DNA of 64,000 nucleotides from Caulobacteraceae bacterium (lineage in GTDB: Bacteria > Pseudomonadota > Alphaproteobacteria > Caulobacterales > Aquidulcibacteraceae), in the NCBI GenBank assembly GCA_016703335.1, contig JADJCG010000017.1, positions 68,622-132,621 of the forward strand, read 5' to 3'. Each line of letters begins with the position of its first letter. Position 1 is the stretch's first letter. The position numbers and the translations under genes were made by a program. Below are positions 17,829-27,363 of the stretch, in pieces. The notes beneath the pieces were generated by a model. It was not told the origin of the DNA and ran no database searches. It worked only from the letters and a program-made list of their open reading frames with translations.

Positions 17829-19275
17829 ATGAGCCGCCGCAACACCTCCGCACTAACGCGGCGCGCCTTGATGGCGTGGCGCTTGCGGCCGGCTTTGCGA
17901 CGCTGATCTGCGCGGCGGCCATCGCGGTGCTCGCCTTGCCTGACACGAGGCGCAGGCTGACTTTGGCGCCGCGCTCATCGCGAAGGGCGCATCGGCACGT
18001 TCGCGCTGATGCTCGCCGGCGGCGCGGGCGCAGTGTGGCGCGGCGCCGCGTGGCTGGTCACCCTGTGCAAGTTTCCGGGGCGCGCGTGTTCGAATGGGCG
18101 CTCGCGATCCCGCTTGCGGCGCCGAGCTACATCCTGGCGTACGCTTACGCGAGCCTGACCTGGGCGGGCGGCTCGCCGATTCCGGTCAGACGGCTTTTGG
18201 GGCGCGGCGTTTATCTACGCGGTCGGGCTTTACCCTTACGTCTATCTTGCCGCGCGCGCGGCGTTCGCGAGCCAATCGGCGTGCGCGCTTGAAGCGGCGC
18301 GTATGCTCGGCGCATCGCCCACTGCGTGTGTTCTGGCGCGTCGCGCTGCCGCTGGCGCGGCCGGGCATCGCGGCGGGCGCGGCGCTGGCGTGCATGGAAA
18401 TCGCGGCCGACTATGGCGCGGCGCAGCACTTCGGCTTGACCACGCTTTCGACCGCGATGTTTCGCGCCTGGTACGCACACGGCGAGCCAGGGGCTGCGCT
18501 GCAGATTTCTGGCGTGCTGCTTGCGGCCGCGATGTTGTTTCTGTTCATCGAGCGCAGCGCGCGCGGGCGCGCGTCCTACGCCGGCGGGTCATCGCGCTGG
18601 CGGCCGCTGCCGCGGTACACCTGAATGAGCGGCGCTGGCGTTGGCTGTGGGCTTTTGCACCGCGCTGATCCTTTGGCGCGCTCCTGCCGCTGTCGTGGTT
18701 GGCGCGGCTCGCCTTATTGCACGCAAACGTCGAAGACGATCGCCGGCCGTTCATGAATTCATCGTCTTCTTGACGAGCGGCGCGCTGGTCACGCTGGCGC
18801 TTGCAGCGGCGATCGCGGTCGCGGCGCGGCGCATCGTCGTGGGGCAAGACGCCATTGTTCGCGGCAGGCATGGGTTATGCTGCGCCGGGCGCTGTGATCG
18901 CGATGGGGCCGCGCTCTTTTTCGGCTTGGCGCGCGAAGCCGGCTGGGTCGGCGGCTTGGGCGCAGGCGTTTCCTGGCAGCCTTGCTCTGGACCTACGCTG
19001 CGCGCTTCTCGGCGGCGGGCGTGGGGCCGATCGATGCAGGGCTAGCGCGGCTCTCGAGATCCTCTTCGTCGAAATCCTGAAGGAGTTGCCGGCGACATTG
19101 ATCCTACGACCGTTCAACTTCGATACTCTCGCGGTCAAAGCCTATTCGTACGCAAGCGACGAGCGCTTGCTTGAAGCAGCAACGCCGTCGCTACTCATTT
19201 TCCTCGCAGGCCTTGCGCCGATCATCATTCTTGACGCAACATCGAACGCGGACGCGCAGGGGCAGGCACGCATGA
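17829..19275 (+). pseudogene. Fe(III) ABC transporter permease (FbpB type), multiple frameshifts
   Basis: Fragments in all three frames add up to one FbpB-like permease with two sets of transmembrane segments: ALAIPLAAPSYILAYAYASL, AVGLYPYVYLAARAAF, GIAAGAALACMEIAADYGAA (the EAA loop region), then GALVTLALAAAIAV and FVEILKELPATLILRPFNFD (second EAA loop). At least six one-base shifts are needed. One frame runs straight into the ATPase, so the two look fused; one base change near 19232 would give the TGA at 19273-19275, which overlaps the ATPase ATG in the usual ATGA way. It would form the membrane channel for iron uptake. Confidence 0.8.
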
Positions 19276-20281
19276 GCAGCGTGCAACTCACCAACGTTCG
19301 CCGGCGCTATGGCAAGACGCTGGTGCTCGACGATGTCTCGTTCACGGCGCCGGAAGGCCAGGTGGTGGCGCTGCTTGGCGCATCGGGCTCAGGCAAGTCC
19401 ACGATTTTGCGATTGATCGCGGGGCTCGAGCCGGTTGACGCCGGCGAAGTTCGGATCGGCGGTGAACGCGTTTCCGGCGCGGGCGCAGCCGTCGCGGCCG
19501 AAGCGCGCCGCATCGGCATGGTGTTTCAAGATTACTCGCTGTTTCCGCATTTGACGGCCGGCGCAAATGTGGCGTTCGGTCTGGACAAACTTGGCCGCGC
19601 CGAACGCGATGAGATGGCGCTCAAATGGCTCGATCGCGTTGGCCTGAAGCATCGCGCCGGCGCCTATCCGCACGAACTTTCCGGCGGCGAACAGCAACGC
19701 GTCGCGCTCGCGCGCGCGTTGGCGCCTAAGCCGCGCGCGATTCTGCTGGATGAACCGTTCTCCGGCCTTGATCCCGGTCCTGCGCGCGGAACTGCGCGAC
19801 ACGACACTGGCGACGCTCGCCGAAGCGAGCACCACGACCCTGTTCGTCACGCATGACGCCGAAGATGCGCTGCAAGCGGCGGATCGTCTGGCGATCCTGA
19901 AAGCGGGCCGCGTGCTGCAAGAAGCAGCGCCGCGGGAAGCGTATGATCACCCCGCTTCGCTGGACGCGGCCGCGGCGCTAGGGCCGATCAATGTGTTCAA
20001 AGGCGCCGTCAACAACGGCGTCCTCGAAACTCCGTTCGGCGCTGTCCAGGCGTCGCATCTGGCGAACGGGCCGACGGCGGTGGCCGCCGTCCGCGCGGAA
20101 GCGATGCCCCTGACGCCGGGCGCTGGCGCGCGGGGTGACGGCCGTCCGCATGGCGCGCATGATCTGGTGCGGATTGAAGCTCAAGGCTGAGCTGGCGCGC
20201 GTTGACGCCGGCGCGAGCGCCGCTCGGCGATACGTCTCGGTGCGGATTCAGCCGACGGGCGCGTTCGCGTTCGCGGCCTGA
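19272..20281 (+). pseudogene. Fe(III) ABC transporter ATPase (FbpC type), frameshifted
   Basis: The ATPase subunit starts at ATG 19272 and has Walker A (LLGASGSGKSTILR), Q-loop (FQDYSLFPHL), signature (LSGGEQQRVALARAL) and Walker B (AILLDEPFSGLDP). Near 19773 an extra C in GATCCCGG changes frame; the rest (LRAELRDTTLATLAEASTTT, FVTHDAEDAL with the switch His, and a TOBE-like tail) continues in the next frame. A further shift near 20135 leads into VTAVRMARMIWCGLKLKAE and a TGA at 20281. It would power iron import with the two preceding products. Confidence 0.85.
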
Positions 20282-21197
20282 TCTCCGGCAGGCTTGCGCA
20301 ACACGAAGCGGCGGCGCTCAAGCGCGCGCGTGGCCAGCAATTGCAGGCGCATGCGCCAGGCTTCCGCTTCCCAAGCCAACTCCGTGCGACTGGCACTTCC
20401 AGCGCACCAGCGGCGGCAAGCTTCGCCCAGCTGCTGAAGGCAGCGCGTGCGGTGAAAAGAAAATCGTCGGTCATGTCCTCATCGGCCTCAAGCATGAAGC
20501 CGGCGTCGACGAAGAATTTCAGCACATCGCCATGCGCGCGGATCTGCGGCTCGGCGAAGGATGAGGCGAACGCGGTTGCGAGTTCAGGCGTCTTGAGGCC
20601 GACATAGCATTCCACCACCGCGCAAGCGCCAGGCTTCAGGCATTTCATGAACTGCCGGCCAGATGCGGAGGGTAACCGCAATAGGCGAAATCATCGATGC
20701 TCAAGAGGCCGTCATAGGCGGCGGGCGTGAACACGTGCGCCTCAAGATCGATGCGCGCCGCCGTGACGCGTTCAGCGAGCTTGGCTTGCTTTAGGCCGTG
20801 CTTCAGCGCGCCGAAGGTTTCTTCGCGCCATTCGAAGACGTCAATCTTGCCGGGGTGGGCGGCCGCGACAGCGGCCATCGGGCCAACGAGACCTGGGCCG
20901 AGCACGGCGAGCACGCCTTGCGGCTCTAGGCCGATGCGCGCGGGTTCAAGCTTGTCGGCAGTCGCGTCGCCCGGGCGAACGCGGTCCTCGCCCCAGAGCA
21001 AGGCGAGCGCTTGCAAGCGCGCGGGCAGTTCGTACAGGAGCTCCTCGAAGAGTTCGTCTTCGGTGGCGGCGTCTTCGTTGGCGGGGGCGCGGCGGCGAGT
21101 TGGCCTCGATCTCGGCCAGCGCAGCCTCTTAGTCGAAGTCGTCGCCATTCCACCAGGCGCGAAGTTTCCACGCGTGAGCGCGAGACCTTCTTGTCAA
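20248..21197 (-). pseudogene. SAM-dependent methyltransferase-like protein, multiple frameshifts
   Basis: Joined frames give a protein of about 315 residues. The N-terminal part has EDELFEELLYELPARLQALAL. A Rossmann-like core follows: GVLAVLGPGLVGPMAAVAA, KIDVFEWREETFGALKHGL and YDGLLSIDDFAYCGYPPHL, then FMKCLKPGACAVVECYVGLK. This resembles a class I methyltransferase, but no substrate is evident. Conserved tail residues (ELAWEAEAWRMRLQLLATRA) lie in another frame and lead to a TGA at 20248. Frame breaks occur near 20330, 20420, 20660 and 21115. The start is uncertain; TTG at 21197 is the best candidate. It converges on the ATPase gene with a short overlap. Confidence 0.6.
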
Positions 21198-21246
21198 AAA
21201 GGGCTTATAGGGCCGCCATAGCACCGGGACCTCAGCCCCAATCCCG

Positions 21247-22274
21247 TTAACGATTTGCTTGGACGACCGGCAAAAGCGGCGGGCCCTGGGACGGCAACGG
21301 CGCGTCTGGATCGTCGATATAGCTCAGAATGTCGTTGAAAACGACCTCGCGCTGGTTATCGCGCAGCAACCAATGCCACCCATTTTCGTAGAGCGCAGTC
21401 CGCGCCGAGGCCGGCAAACGGCGGGCGGCGGTGACGGCGGAATTGCGCGGAATGATCTGATCGTGCGCGCCGTAGAGGAATAGGACGTGGCCATCGAGAT
21501 TGGCCGCGTGCTCGGACGCCGTCTCCATCAGGCCAACCAGGCCGTACACCGCGTCAATCCGGGTCGACCAAATCATGTGCGGCGCCCGCCCGCTTGCAGC
21601 AGCGCTTCGCGGTTGTCCGACGCAGTGACGCGCCGGACAACGCCGCGCGGCGGCTGCACTGCGCGCCATGGAAAGGTATGTGCGCCGAGCCAGAGCGCGA
21701 GCGCGTATTGATCCGGCAGCGTCGACCAGCCCCACACGGCCGGCGCGACAAGAACAAGGCGATCAACGGTCGGCGCACCGGGCCCCGCCGAGTGGCGATC
21801 GCTTCTGCTGATCCCATCGAGTCACCGACCACGACGATCTCTGCGTTCGGGTACGTGCTTCGCGCGACGCGCACCGCGGTGCGCAGATCTTCCATCATCA
21901 AACGTTCGCCCGCCCATACGCCGCGATTGGGTGAACGGCCGAAACCACGTGCGTCGTAAGCAAAGACGCAACGCCACGCTCCGCGAACCATGGGCCTGCA
22001 AGATAAAAGGTGTTGGCGTAGTCGTTCATGCCGTGCAGGCCGATGATCACGGCGTGCGGCTCTTGGTTGTTCGGCGGCAGCCACGCGGTGAGACCAAGCT
22101 CCGCGCCATCGAATGAGATGAAGCGCTCAGCAACAGGCTCAAGCGCGGACCTGTGAAGCCATCCATCGGCGAGCCGGCGCGCTGCACCGTCGGCACGCAC
22201 GCGGCGAGCACCATCAACGCAAGGCAGAGGAAACTCTGCGCCGCAATTCGGGGACCAAATCTATTTCGAACCAT
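21247..22274 (-). pseudogene. Lipoprotein alpha/beta hydrolase (serine lipase/aminopeptidase S33 type), frameshifted
   Basis: The start at 22274 gives a lipoprotein signal (FLCLALMVLAACVP, lipobox LAAC). Further frames give GLHGMNDYANTFYLAGPWFAE (oxyanion region), FAYDARGFGRSPNRG, VVGDSMGSAEAIA (nucleophile Ser in GxSxG), FLYGAHDQIIPRNSA (Asp) and ENGWHWLLRDNQ (His), a complete catalytic triad in monoacylglycerol-lipase order. Frame shifts occur near 22120, 21985, 21790 and 21600. It would be an envelope-anchored esterase or lysophospholipase. Its first 61 bases overlap the 3' end of the uracil-DNA glycosylase gene in another frame. Confidence 0.78.
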
Positions 22275-22798
22275 GGATTACGCTTCAGCCAGCCCGTATT
22301 TCGCCATGACGGATGCGGCAAAGGCAGGACATTGGCTGGGATAGTCGCGCCATGCGCCGACCGTCTCACCCAACGTCTTCTTCACCGCAGCACCGAGATG
22401 ATAGCGCTGCGCGTAAGCGCCGACTAGAAGCGTCAACTGCACATTCTTCAAAAGTGGCAGGAGACGCGGACGCCAGCGCGGCGCGCACTCACGCCGTGGC
22501 GGCAAATCTGCACCGTTCACCGTGCCGGGAAAGCAAAACCCATAGCTGCGACGGCGATATTTCGTTTGTCATAGAACGTTTCGCGATCGAGCTGCATCCA
22601 GTCGCGCAGACGATCGCCGGAGGCGTCGTTCCACGGAATGCCGCTTTCATGCACGCGCCTGCCCGGCGCTTGGCCGGCGATGAGAATGCGTGCGCGCGGA
22701 TCGACCCAGACAACCGGACGCGGCTCGTGCGGTAGCGCGTCAGCGCAAACGCGGCAGGCGCTGATTTCCGCGACGATGGCTTTGAGTGCGCGCGTCAT
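22214..22798 (-). pseudogene. Uracil-DNA glycosylase family protein, frameshifted twice
   Basis: The start at 22798 (preceded by AGGGAAG) gives ISACRVCADALPHEPRP and ILIAGQAPGRRVHESGIPWND, the uracil-DNA glycosylase superfamily motif with the catalytic water-activating region. After a shift near 22520 the frame has NGADLPPRRECAPRWRPRLL and LTLLVGAYAQRYHL. A second shift near 22328 leads to PLPHPSWRNTGWLKRNPWFE, the conserved DNA-intercalation motif, ending at TGA 22214. The product removes uracil from DNA. All conserved motifs survive, so the gene may be intact in the cell. It overlaps the following lipoprotein gene by 61 bases. Confidence 0.8.
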
Positions 22799-23616
22799 CC
22801 GCTTCCCTGTTAGCGCGATGAACGCGCATGCGTCGATGCGCGTCGGCAGTGCGCCGCCCCGCGGAATTTAGAAGTGCTCCCAGATGGGAGACCGGGCGCG
22901 TGATCCGCGCTGAGTAGTCTCTGTAGGGTGCGATGGAAGTCTCCAACCATCGCGCGCTTCACGCGCCCCGGGTTTACACGATCGTTTTCCCGGCCTGGGA
23001 TCGAGGAGTTGTAGAACGCTGACGATGGCCAGCTCGCCTCCTGAACGATGGCGCGGATCAAAGATCGCGAGCGATAGACTGCTCGTGATCTCCCCGCTTT
23101 CGGCACTCACCCTCCATCGAAGGATCATGTGCCGCGGGGCTTAGCTCCAGTACCCAATTCGCCGGTTCAACGGGCAGAGCTTCCTGCTGCTCTGGACTTT
23201 GCGGTTTCACTCCCCGCAAACGAAACCCCGCCGATCGTTGCCGCACATTCCAAAGTTTCGGAGCTCTTCGAAATCTCCCGTGTGCGGCGGAGCGGAGTGT
23301 GCGCTCGTTTTTGCGGGTGTAGGATAAGTTTGCACGTATCCCCAAAGGTTGGAGCGCGGGCCTCCGGCCCCGCATCGGCGCTTGATCCTTGATGCGCGTG
23401 AAGAAATGCGGGGCGGAGCCCCGCGCTCCAACCTGCAAACGGCCGCGCATATCCTCTGGATAGAACGCCCTCCGCCGTCATCGCCGAAACGGACATTCCA
23501 CAGTTCATGGGCATCCGGCTGGAATTCGCCGTTATCCGCCTGTGACGCTCGTCACGGAAAGCGGTGCGTTCCGGATGCACTGATGTCCTCGCGCCTAGCA
23601 GCCGAGGGTTCAGGTC
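22799..23616. other. Gene-poor stretch with an inverted repeat
   Basis: No frame in this 0.8 kb resembles a protein; the open frames are mutually overlapping and low in recognisable motifs. The only clear structure is the inverted repeat at 23347-23433. It starts the accessory region that extends to about 27.36 kb. Confidence 0.5.
23347..23433. repeat. Large imperfect inverted repeat (REP-like)
   Basis: GGTTGGAGCGCGGGCCTCCG (from 23347) and its near-complement ending GCCCCGCGCTCCAACC (to 23433) form arms of about 28 bases around a central part of about 30 bases; each arm can also fold on itself (GCGGGC...GGCCCCGC). The mirrored ends and GC-rich heads resemble bacterial intergenic palindromic elements. 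Confidence 0.65.
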
Positions 23617-23937
23617 ATGGAAGCGATCTTATCAATGTCGGGAATTCTAGGCGCGGCATTCTGCGTCGGGATGTACGCGGCGGTGAGCTGGGGAAAGATA
23701 AGCGCTGATAAGCCCGCCTTCTTCATCGTCAACGGCTTGGGGGCGGTGTTGGTTCTGATCGGCGCTTCGCATCAATTTGACGTTGGTGACACCGGCACGG
23801 TCGGCCAAGAGTTGATCTGGGCGGCTATAAGTTTCGCAGGAGCGGTTCGCGCTTGGATGCGCGAAGGCGGTTCGGCCAAACTGTCCCAGTGGAAGCAACG
23901 CGCCTCGCAATCGGTCTTTGCCACTTTGTATCGCTGA
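23617..23937 (+). CDS. CBU_0592-like small membrane protein
   Basis: The 106-residue protein has three hydrophobic segments (about 5-25, 33-52 and 64-82), with a KPAFFIVNGLGAVLVLIGA core and an ELIWAAISFAGAVRAW segment, the pattern of the CBU_0592 family of small inner-membrane proteins. A short basic tail follows. The function is unknown. It lies isolated between repeats, without operon partners. An alternative ATG lies at 23635. Confidence 0.68.
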   Translation: MEAILSMSGILGAAFCVGMYAAVSWGKISADKPAFFIVNGLGAVLVLIGASHQFDVGDTGTVGQELIWAAISFAGAVRAWMREGGSAKLSQWKQRASQSVFATLYR

Positions 23938-23954
23938 CCACAGATGTGTTGCGG

Positions 23955-24025
23955 GACCGGCTGGGTCGCTCAATTCCAGCCGGTGAGAATGCCGCCCAAG
24001 CTAAGGCGTGTTGTCGCCGAAGAGT
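23955..24025. repeat. Dispersed intergenic repeat, copy R1 (partial)
   Basis: Shares GGTCGCTCAATTCCAGCCGG and GGCGTGTTGTCGCCG blocks with copies at 24801, 25323, 27163 and 40483. It lies just after the CBU_0592-like gene. Confidence 0.5.
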
Positions 24026-24253
24026 GCCGTTGATCAAAGTGGCGCGGTGGTGAAACACTCAACCTGACGATTGCCTTCGGCGCTCTCACTTCCATCGTCG
24101 CTAGTTTCGTTTTGCGCTACTCGTTGAGCGCGTTGACCTACACGGGCCGAGGCCGTGGACTGAAAGGTTTGTGGAAACAGGAGAGGCTCCATTGCCTCTC
24201 GCCACGGCGCTGCTAGGCTCGCACGCGAGGGACTTCCCACCGAGGAAATAAAT

Positions 24254-24760
24254 ATGCGCAAACTGCTCGCCGCGACGGCCGTGTTCTGCATGGCCGCCAC
24301 AAACGCAAGCGCGCAATCACCAATTCCGGGACCGCCTGGTCCGCCGGTTGCGCTCTGTACCGATCTCGCCATCGCCGGTTGGAACGGCTCGCGTTCGCCG
24401 CCAGGCGCGCCGCTCGCCGACAATGAGGTCGCGATCTATTTCCAAGTGCGCAACAACGGCCCCCGCACGTACATGGCGCCCGACGAGAACAAGCAGTGGA
24501 TCACGCTGGTGCTGGACATGCCGAGCGGCGCGCAAGTTGTCGCAACCAGTGTGCTGCCGCCTTCTGGCTCAGGCGCCGCTTCCCTCGCGCGCGGCGCGAG
24601 TTGGCGAGGCCATGTGCGCGGCACACTGCCGGCCGGCGTCACCCGCACACGTCATCCGCCCGCGCGCCTACTGATCAACTACGCGCCCGCAAGCGCGGGC
24701 TGGTCACCGCCGTTGGATTGCAACACTTCGAATAATGCGCGTTCGGTCGTGCTCCGCTAA
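24254..24760 (+). CDS. Secreted hypothetical protein
   Basis: The 168-residue protein has a clear signal peptide (MRKLLAATAVFCMAATNASA), a proline-rich linker, and a single Ig-like/CARDB-like region: VAIYFQVRNNGPRTYMAPDE, WITLVLDMPSGAQV, then LLINYAPASAGWSPPLDCN. Such regions are typical of periplasmic or surface adhesion domains, but no family is certain. GAGGAAATAAAT gives a good ribosome binding site for the ATG at 24254. Two cysteines (CTDL, DCN) could form a disulfide. Confidence 0.72.
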   Translation: MRKLLAATAVFCMAATNASAQSPIPGPPGPPVALCTDLAIAGWNGSRSPPGAPLADNEVAIYFQVRNNGPRTYMAPDENKQWITLVLDMPSGAQVVATSVLPPSGSGAASLARGASWRGHVRGTLPAGVTRTRHPPARLLINYAPASAGWSPPLDCNTSNNARSVVLR

Positions 24761-24800
24761 GCTCCCTCGGGTGCGCACGCCAACTTAGACCGTGGCGCAT

Positions 24801-24920
24801 GTCCGCTAAGGGCCAGCGTGCGTCATAGCTAGAATTTTCGCGAGTGGCCTACTCCTCCAGTGCGGTCAGTGATTTAGCGCACACGGCAACGGAGTGTTGT
24901 CGCCGGAGGCGGTCACTCAT
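24801..24920. repeat. Dispersed intergenic repeat, copy R2
   Basis: Contains the modules CGCTAAGGGCCAGCGTG, GAGTGGCCTACTCCTCCAG, GGTCAGTGATTTAGCGCAC and GTGTTGTCGCCGGAGGCGG. It aligns over most of its length with R3 (25323-25402) and in the first half with R6 (37945-38010). It fills most of the 343-base gap before the DUF1508 gene. Confidence 0.7.
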
Positions 24921-25103
24921 CCCTTGGCTCACGGGTCCACGAAATCATCGAGGGGAGGGCACGAATCCGACATCGAGAAAGCAAGCAGGAGGCGGTCCGC
25001 GTTACCAACGGCTTTCCTGCTTCGCTTCGGCGAGTGGCAACCACGCGAGCGTGACACCGCGCAATGTCCGACGCCAGACCTAGCCCAAGGCGGGCGCCAC
25101 AGC

Positions 25104-25310
25104 ATGTTACGTGCAAGCATGCATTTTCTTGTCACTCGCGACGCAGCCGGCTTTTGGCATTGGAAGCTCCTCATGACGGATCTCAGCACGATCGCGGGGA
25201 GTGTGCTGGCCTACGCTACACGCGTGGCCTGCGAGGACGGAATTGATCTCGTGAGGATCACCAACAACGGCACGCCAATTCGCTACACGCCTCAGGACAT
25301 AGCAGAATAA
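25104..25310 (+). CDS. DUF1508 (YegP-like) small protein
   Basis: The 68-residue product matches the DUF1508 repeat pattern: HFLVTRDAAGFWHWKLLM (F-x-V-x-x-D-x-x-G-x-W-x-W), STIAGSVLAYATRVACEDGI (IA-x-S...Y-x-x-x-x-x-C-x-x-GI) and LVRITNNGTPI. Family members are small and of unknown function. Two starts are possible, ATG at 25104 and at 25119; the domain begins at the second. It stands alone between two copies of the dispersed repeat. Confidence 0.6.
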   Translation: MLRASMHFLVTRDAAGFWHWKLLMTDLSTIAGSVLAYATRVACEDGIDLVRITNNGTPIRYTPQDIAE

Positions 25311-25322
25311 CTCGCGCTCCTT

Positions 25323-25402
25323 CGACTGGCCTACTCTCTCAATTCCAGTCAGTGACTTAGCGCACGCAGCAACGGCGTGTTGTCGCCGTAAGGCGGTCAT
25401 TC
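25323..25402. repeat. Dispersed intergenic repeat, copy R3
   Basis: GACTGGCCTACTCTCTCAAT, CCAGTCAGTGACTTAGCGCAC and GGCGTGTTGTCGCCGTAAGGCGG are close copies of the R2 modules in the same order and spacing. It begins 12 bases after the DUF1508 stop. Confidence 0.7.
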
Positions 25403-25925
25403 GGATGCCGCGGTTGGAGTATCTGCACGCGCGGTCGGCCAACGTTCCGTGCAGCCGCTCTGACAGCTGGCGTCGAGCTGAAATTTGCATCGCGATTTCC
25501 AGCGGATGTTCCGGCTCCGCTCTCGCTTCCTGGCTCGCGTTTCTCGTAATCGATTTCGAAGGTCCTTCACGCGCTCCGTTGTGCCCGCCAGCGGACGCCA
25601 TTTCGCCCAGGCGTCCTCGATACCGCGAACCTGCCGGTTTCAGTGCGCCCACGATCGCTCGAAATCGCCCTAGCGTCTTGCCCCGGCATACCGGCGCCCC
25701 ATCAAGTAGGCGGCGGCTTGTTGTTGCCCAAAGCGTATTTGAGCGCCGGGAAGACGGCCGTGCCCCGTTCAGGGTGCCAAACGCATTCTCCTTGGAACGG
25801 AAGGCCCCAGTAAGGCCATAAGCGGGTCCGACATCGGCAGCCTCCTTGGCCAGCGCTGAAGACCCGGTGCCCCAGAGGTGCGGTTGTCCGGGGGTTCAGG
25901 CAGCGCTCTAGCAGATTTTCCGGCA

Positions 25926-25995
25926 TCCGCTTAGGGCCAACGTGCGCACGGAATTCTCGGGGGCGACCACTCTCGCGATGCGGTCAATCCTTGGC
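25926..25995. repeat. Dispersed intergenic repeat, copy R4 (partial)
   Basis: Carries CGCTTAGGGCCAACGTGCGC, then GGAATTCTCGGGGGCGACCA, CTCTCGC and TGCGGTCAAT, corresponding to the first half of R2 and R6. Confidence 0.5.
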
Positions 25996-27162
25996 AAGGT
26001 GGTCCAGATTCGAACTTCCATCGGGAGTGCTTCGGAGCGCAGCCGCCAGAGCAGCGGCCGCTCTCCAGGCCCTGGGCCCTTCGCCTGGCAGCCATCACGC
26101 ATCTCCGTCTTCCTGTAGGCTAGCACCCATCGGACAGGTTGCGCCAGCGCGCATCAGTGGCCCAAAATCCGCCGTCGTCCTTCGCGGTGTTGTCCGGGGA
26201 ACTCGACTGCTGGCTCTCGAAACTGTCGTCTCGCCGGTCAGCCCGCGATACGCCGGCTCGTCGCACGGGACCACATGGAAGGTGGCGCGTACCCTGTCCG
26301 CTCGACCCCAATAGGGGACGAGTTGATCCGCTGGAGGGGGCTGGGGGCGCCGCGTCCTACAATGGCTCTTCGCGACCGGCCTACGCTTCAGGAAGGCTCA
26401 TCGCTGGCGCTGGCGCCCCTCGAAACCGCGGTGATTAGCGCCAAGTTCCGAAGTGGACGCTCGATAACGATCCTGCGTCATCAGGCAGCCTTCTGGCTTC
26501 ACGCGGCTTGGAACGAAGCTTGTGCTTCTGGATGAGTCTCAATCTCCAAGATGCATCCAAGAACAGCCGGCGACCAGGAACGTGGCGCGGCGCGTCGAAG
26601 ATGCGTTGTGAACGGGCGCGCCGTCATCCTGCGGAAACTATTCAGGTAGCCGTGCGCCAGGACTCAGGCGCGATCGCCCCGCGCCGCGATGGCCTCAATG
26701 GGATCGATTACCGCTTGGCCCTCCATGCCGCGGAAGAAGAAGCGCGAATGAGAAGCCGCGAATCGTCCGCGGTTTGGCCCGCTATCTAGTTCTCAACGCC
26801 GCTCGTCAATCACGGAGCAAGCCGGCGTCGAAACCTGCCAATGGCAGCCCGGCTGTGTTCGTGCCGTTCATCATCCTCCGGTCCACTGTCGCGTCTCGCC
26901 GTTTGCAGACCTAGCCCAGAAGAGCATAGCTGGGCTGTGTAAGAGACAAACCGTCGTATGGATCGAGCGCGGCTAGCTAACCAACCTGCGCTGAGCCAAT
27001 CGAAACGCACCCACCAAGCCACTGAAGCGGCACGACCACTGCACGCCGTTGCCGTTATGGCCGCTAAAATGGAGACGACCCAGAAGGTGGCCAAAGGTCA
27101 CCGACGTCTTTAACTCTGTGGCGTCGTCGTCAGTCATGCTTTCAAGATCGGATCGCCAAGAG

Positions 27163-27300
27163 GTGGGCGCCAACGTCCGCGTAGAGCCAGCGTAGGCCGT
27201 CGGTACAAAATCACGAATGGCTTGGTCGCTCAAAGCTGACGCTGGCGTCAACAGCCGGCGACTGGCCTACTCTCGCCGTCCAGACATTGCCAGCGTTGGG
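27163..27300. repeat. Dispersed intergenic repeat, copy R5
   Basis: Contains GGTACAAAATCACGAATGGC, TTGGTCGCTCAA, GGCGTCAACAGCCGGCGACT and GGCCTACTCTCGCCG, nearly the same blocks in the same order as R7 (40483-40590). It lies 64 bases upstream of the methyltransferase start. Confidence 0.7.
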
Positions 27301-27363
27301 TTGGGCGCCAGCGAGCGTTCCGCTATCAAGTTCTCAAGCCCAATAACCGCTGATTGAACCCGC

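Larger units (their letters stand above)
25403..27363. other. 2-kb stretch without recognisable genes
   Basis: Six-frame reading gives only short, low-complexity frames that overlap each other on both strands; none shows a domain or signal. Two copies of the dispersed repeat (25926-25995 and 27163-27300) are embedded. It may be decayed coding sequence or spacer of an accessory island. Confidence 0.5.

Noticed and set aside
18801..19856. Apparent permease-ATPase fusion protein
   Set aside because: The fusion depends on a missing stop; a one-base correction restores the usual ATGA overlap between permease and ATPase genes.
16552..22798. tRNA-Val as integration site of a genomic island
   Set aside because: No integrase and no second copy of the tRNA 3' end were found downstream.
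24901..27100. Several open frames of 60-140 codons on both strands
   Set aside because: They overlap each other and the dispersed repeats and show no domain, signal peptide or consistent ribosome binding site; only the DUF1508 frame was kept.
22799..27363. Search for CRISPR array in the gene-poor region
   Set aside because: The repeats are long, irregularly spaced and degenerate, with no regular short repeat-spacer pattern and no cas genes.
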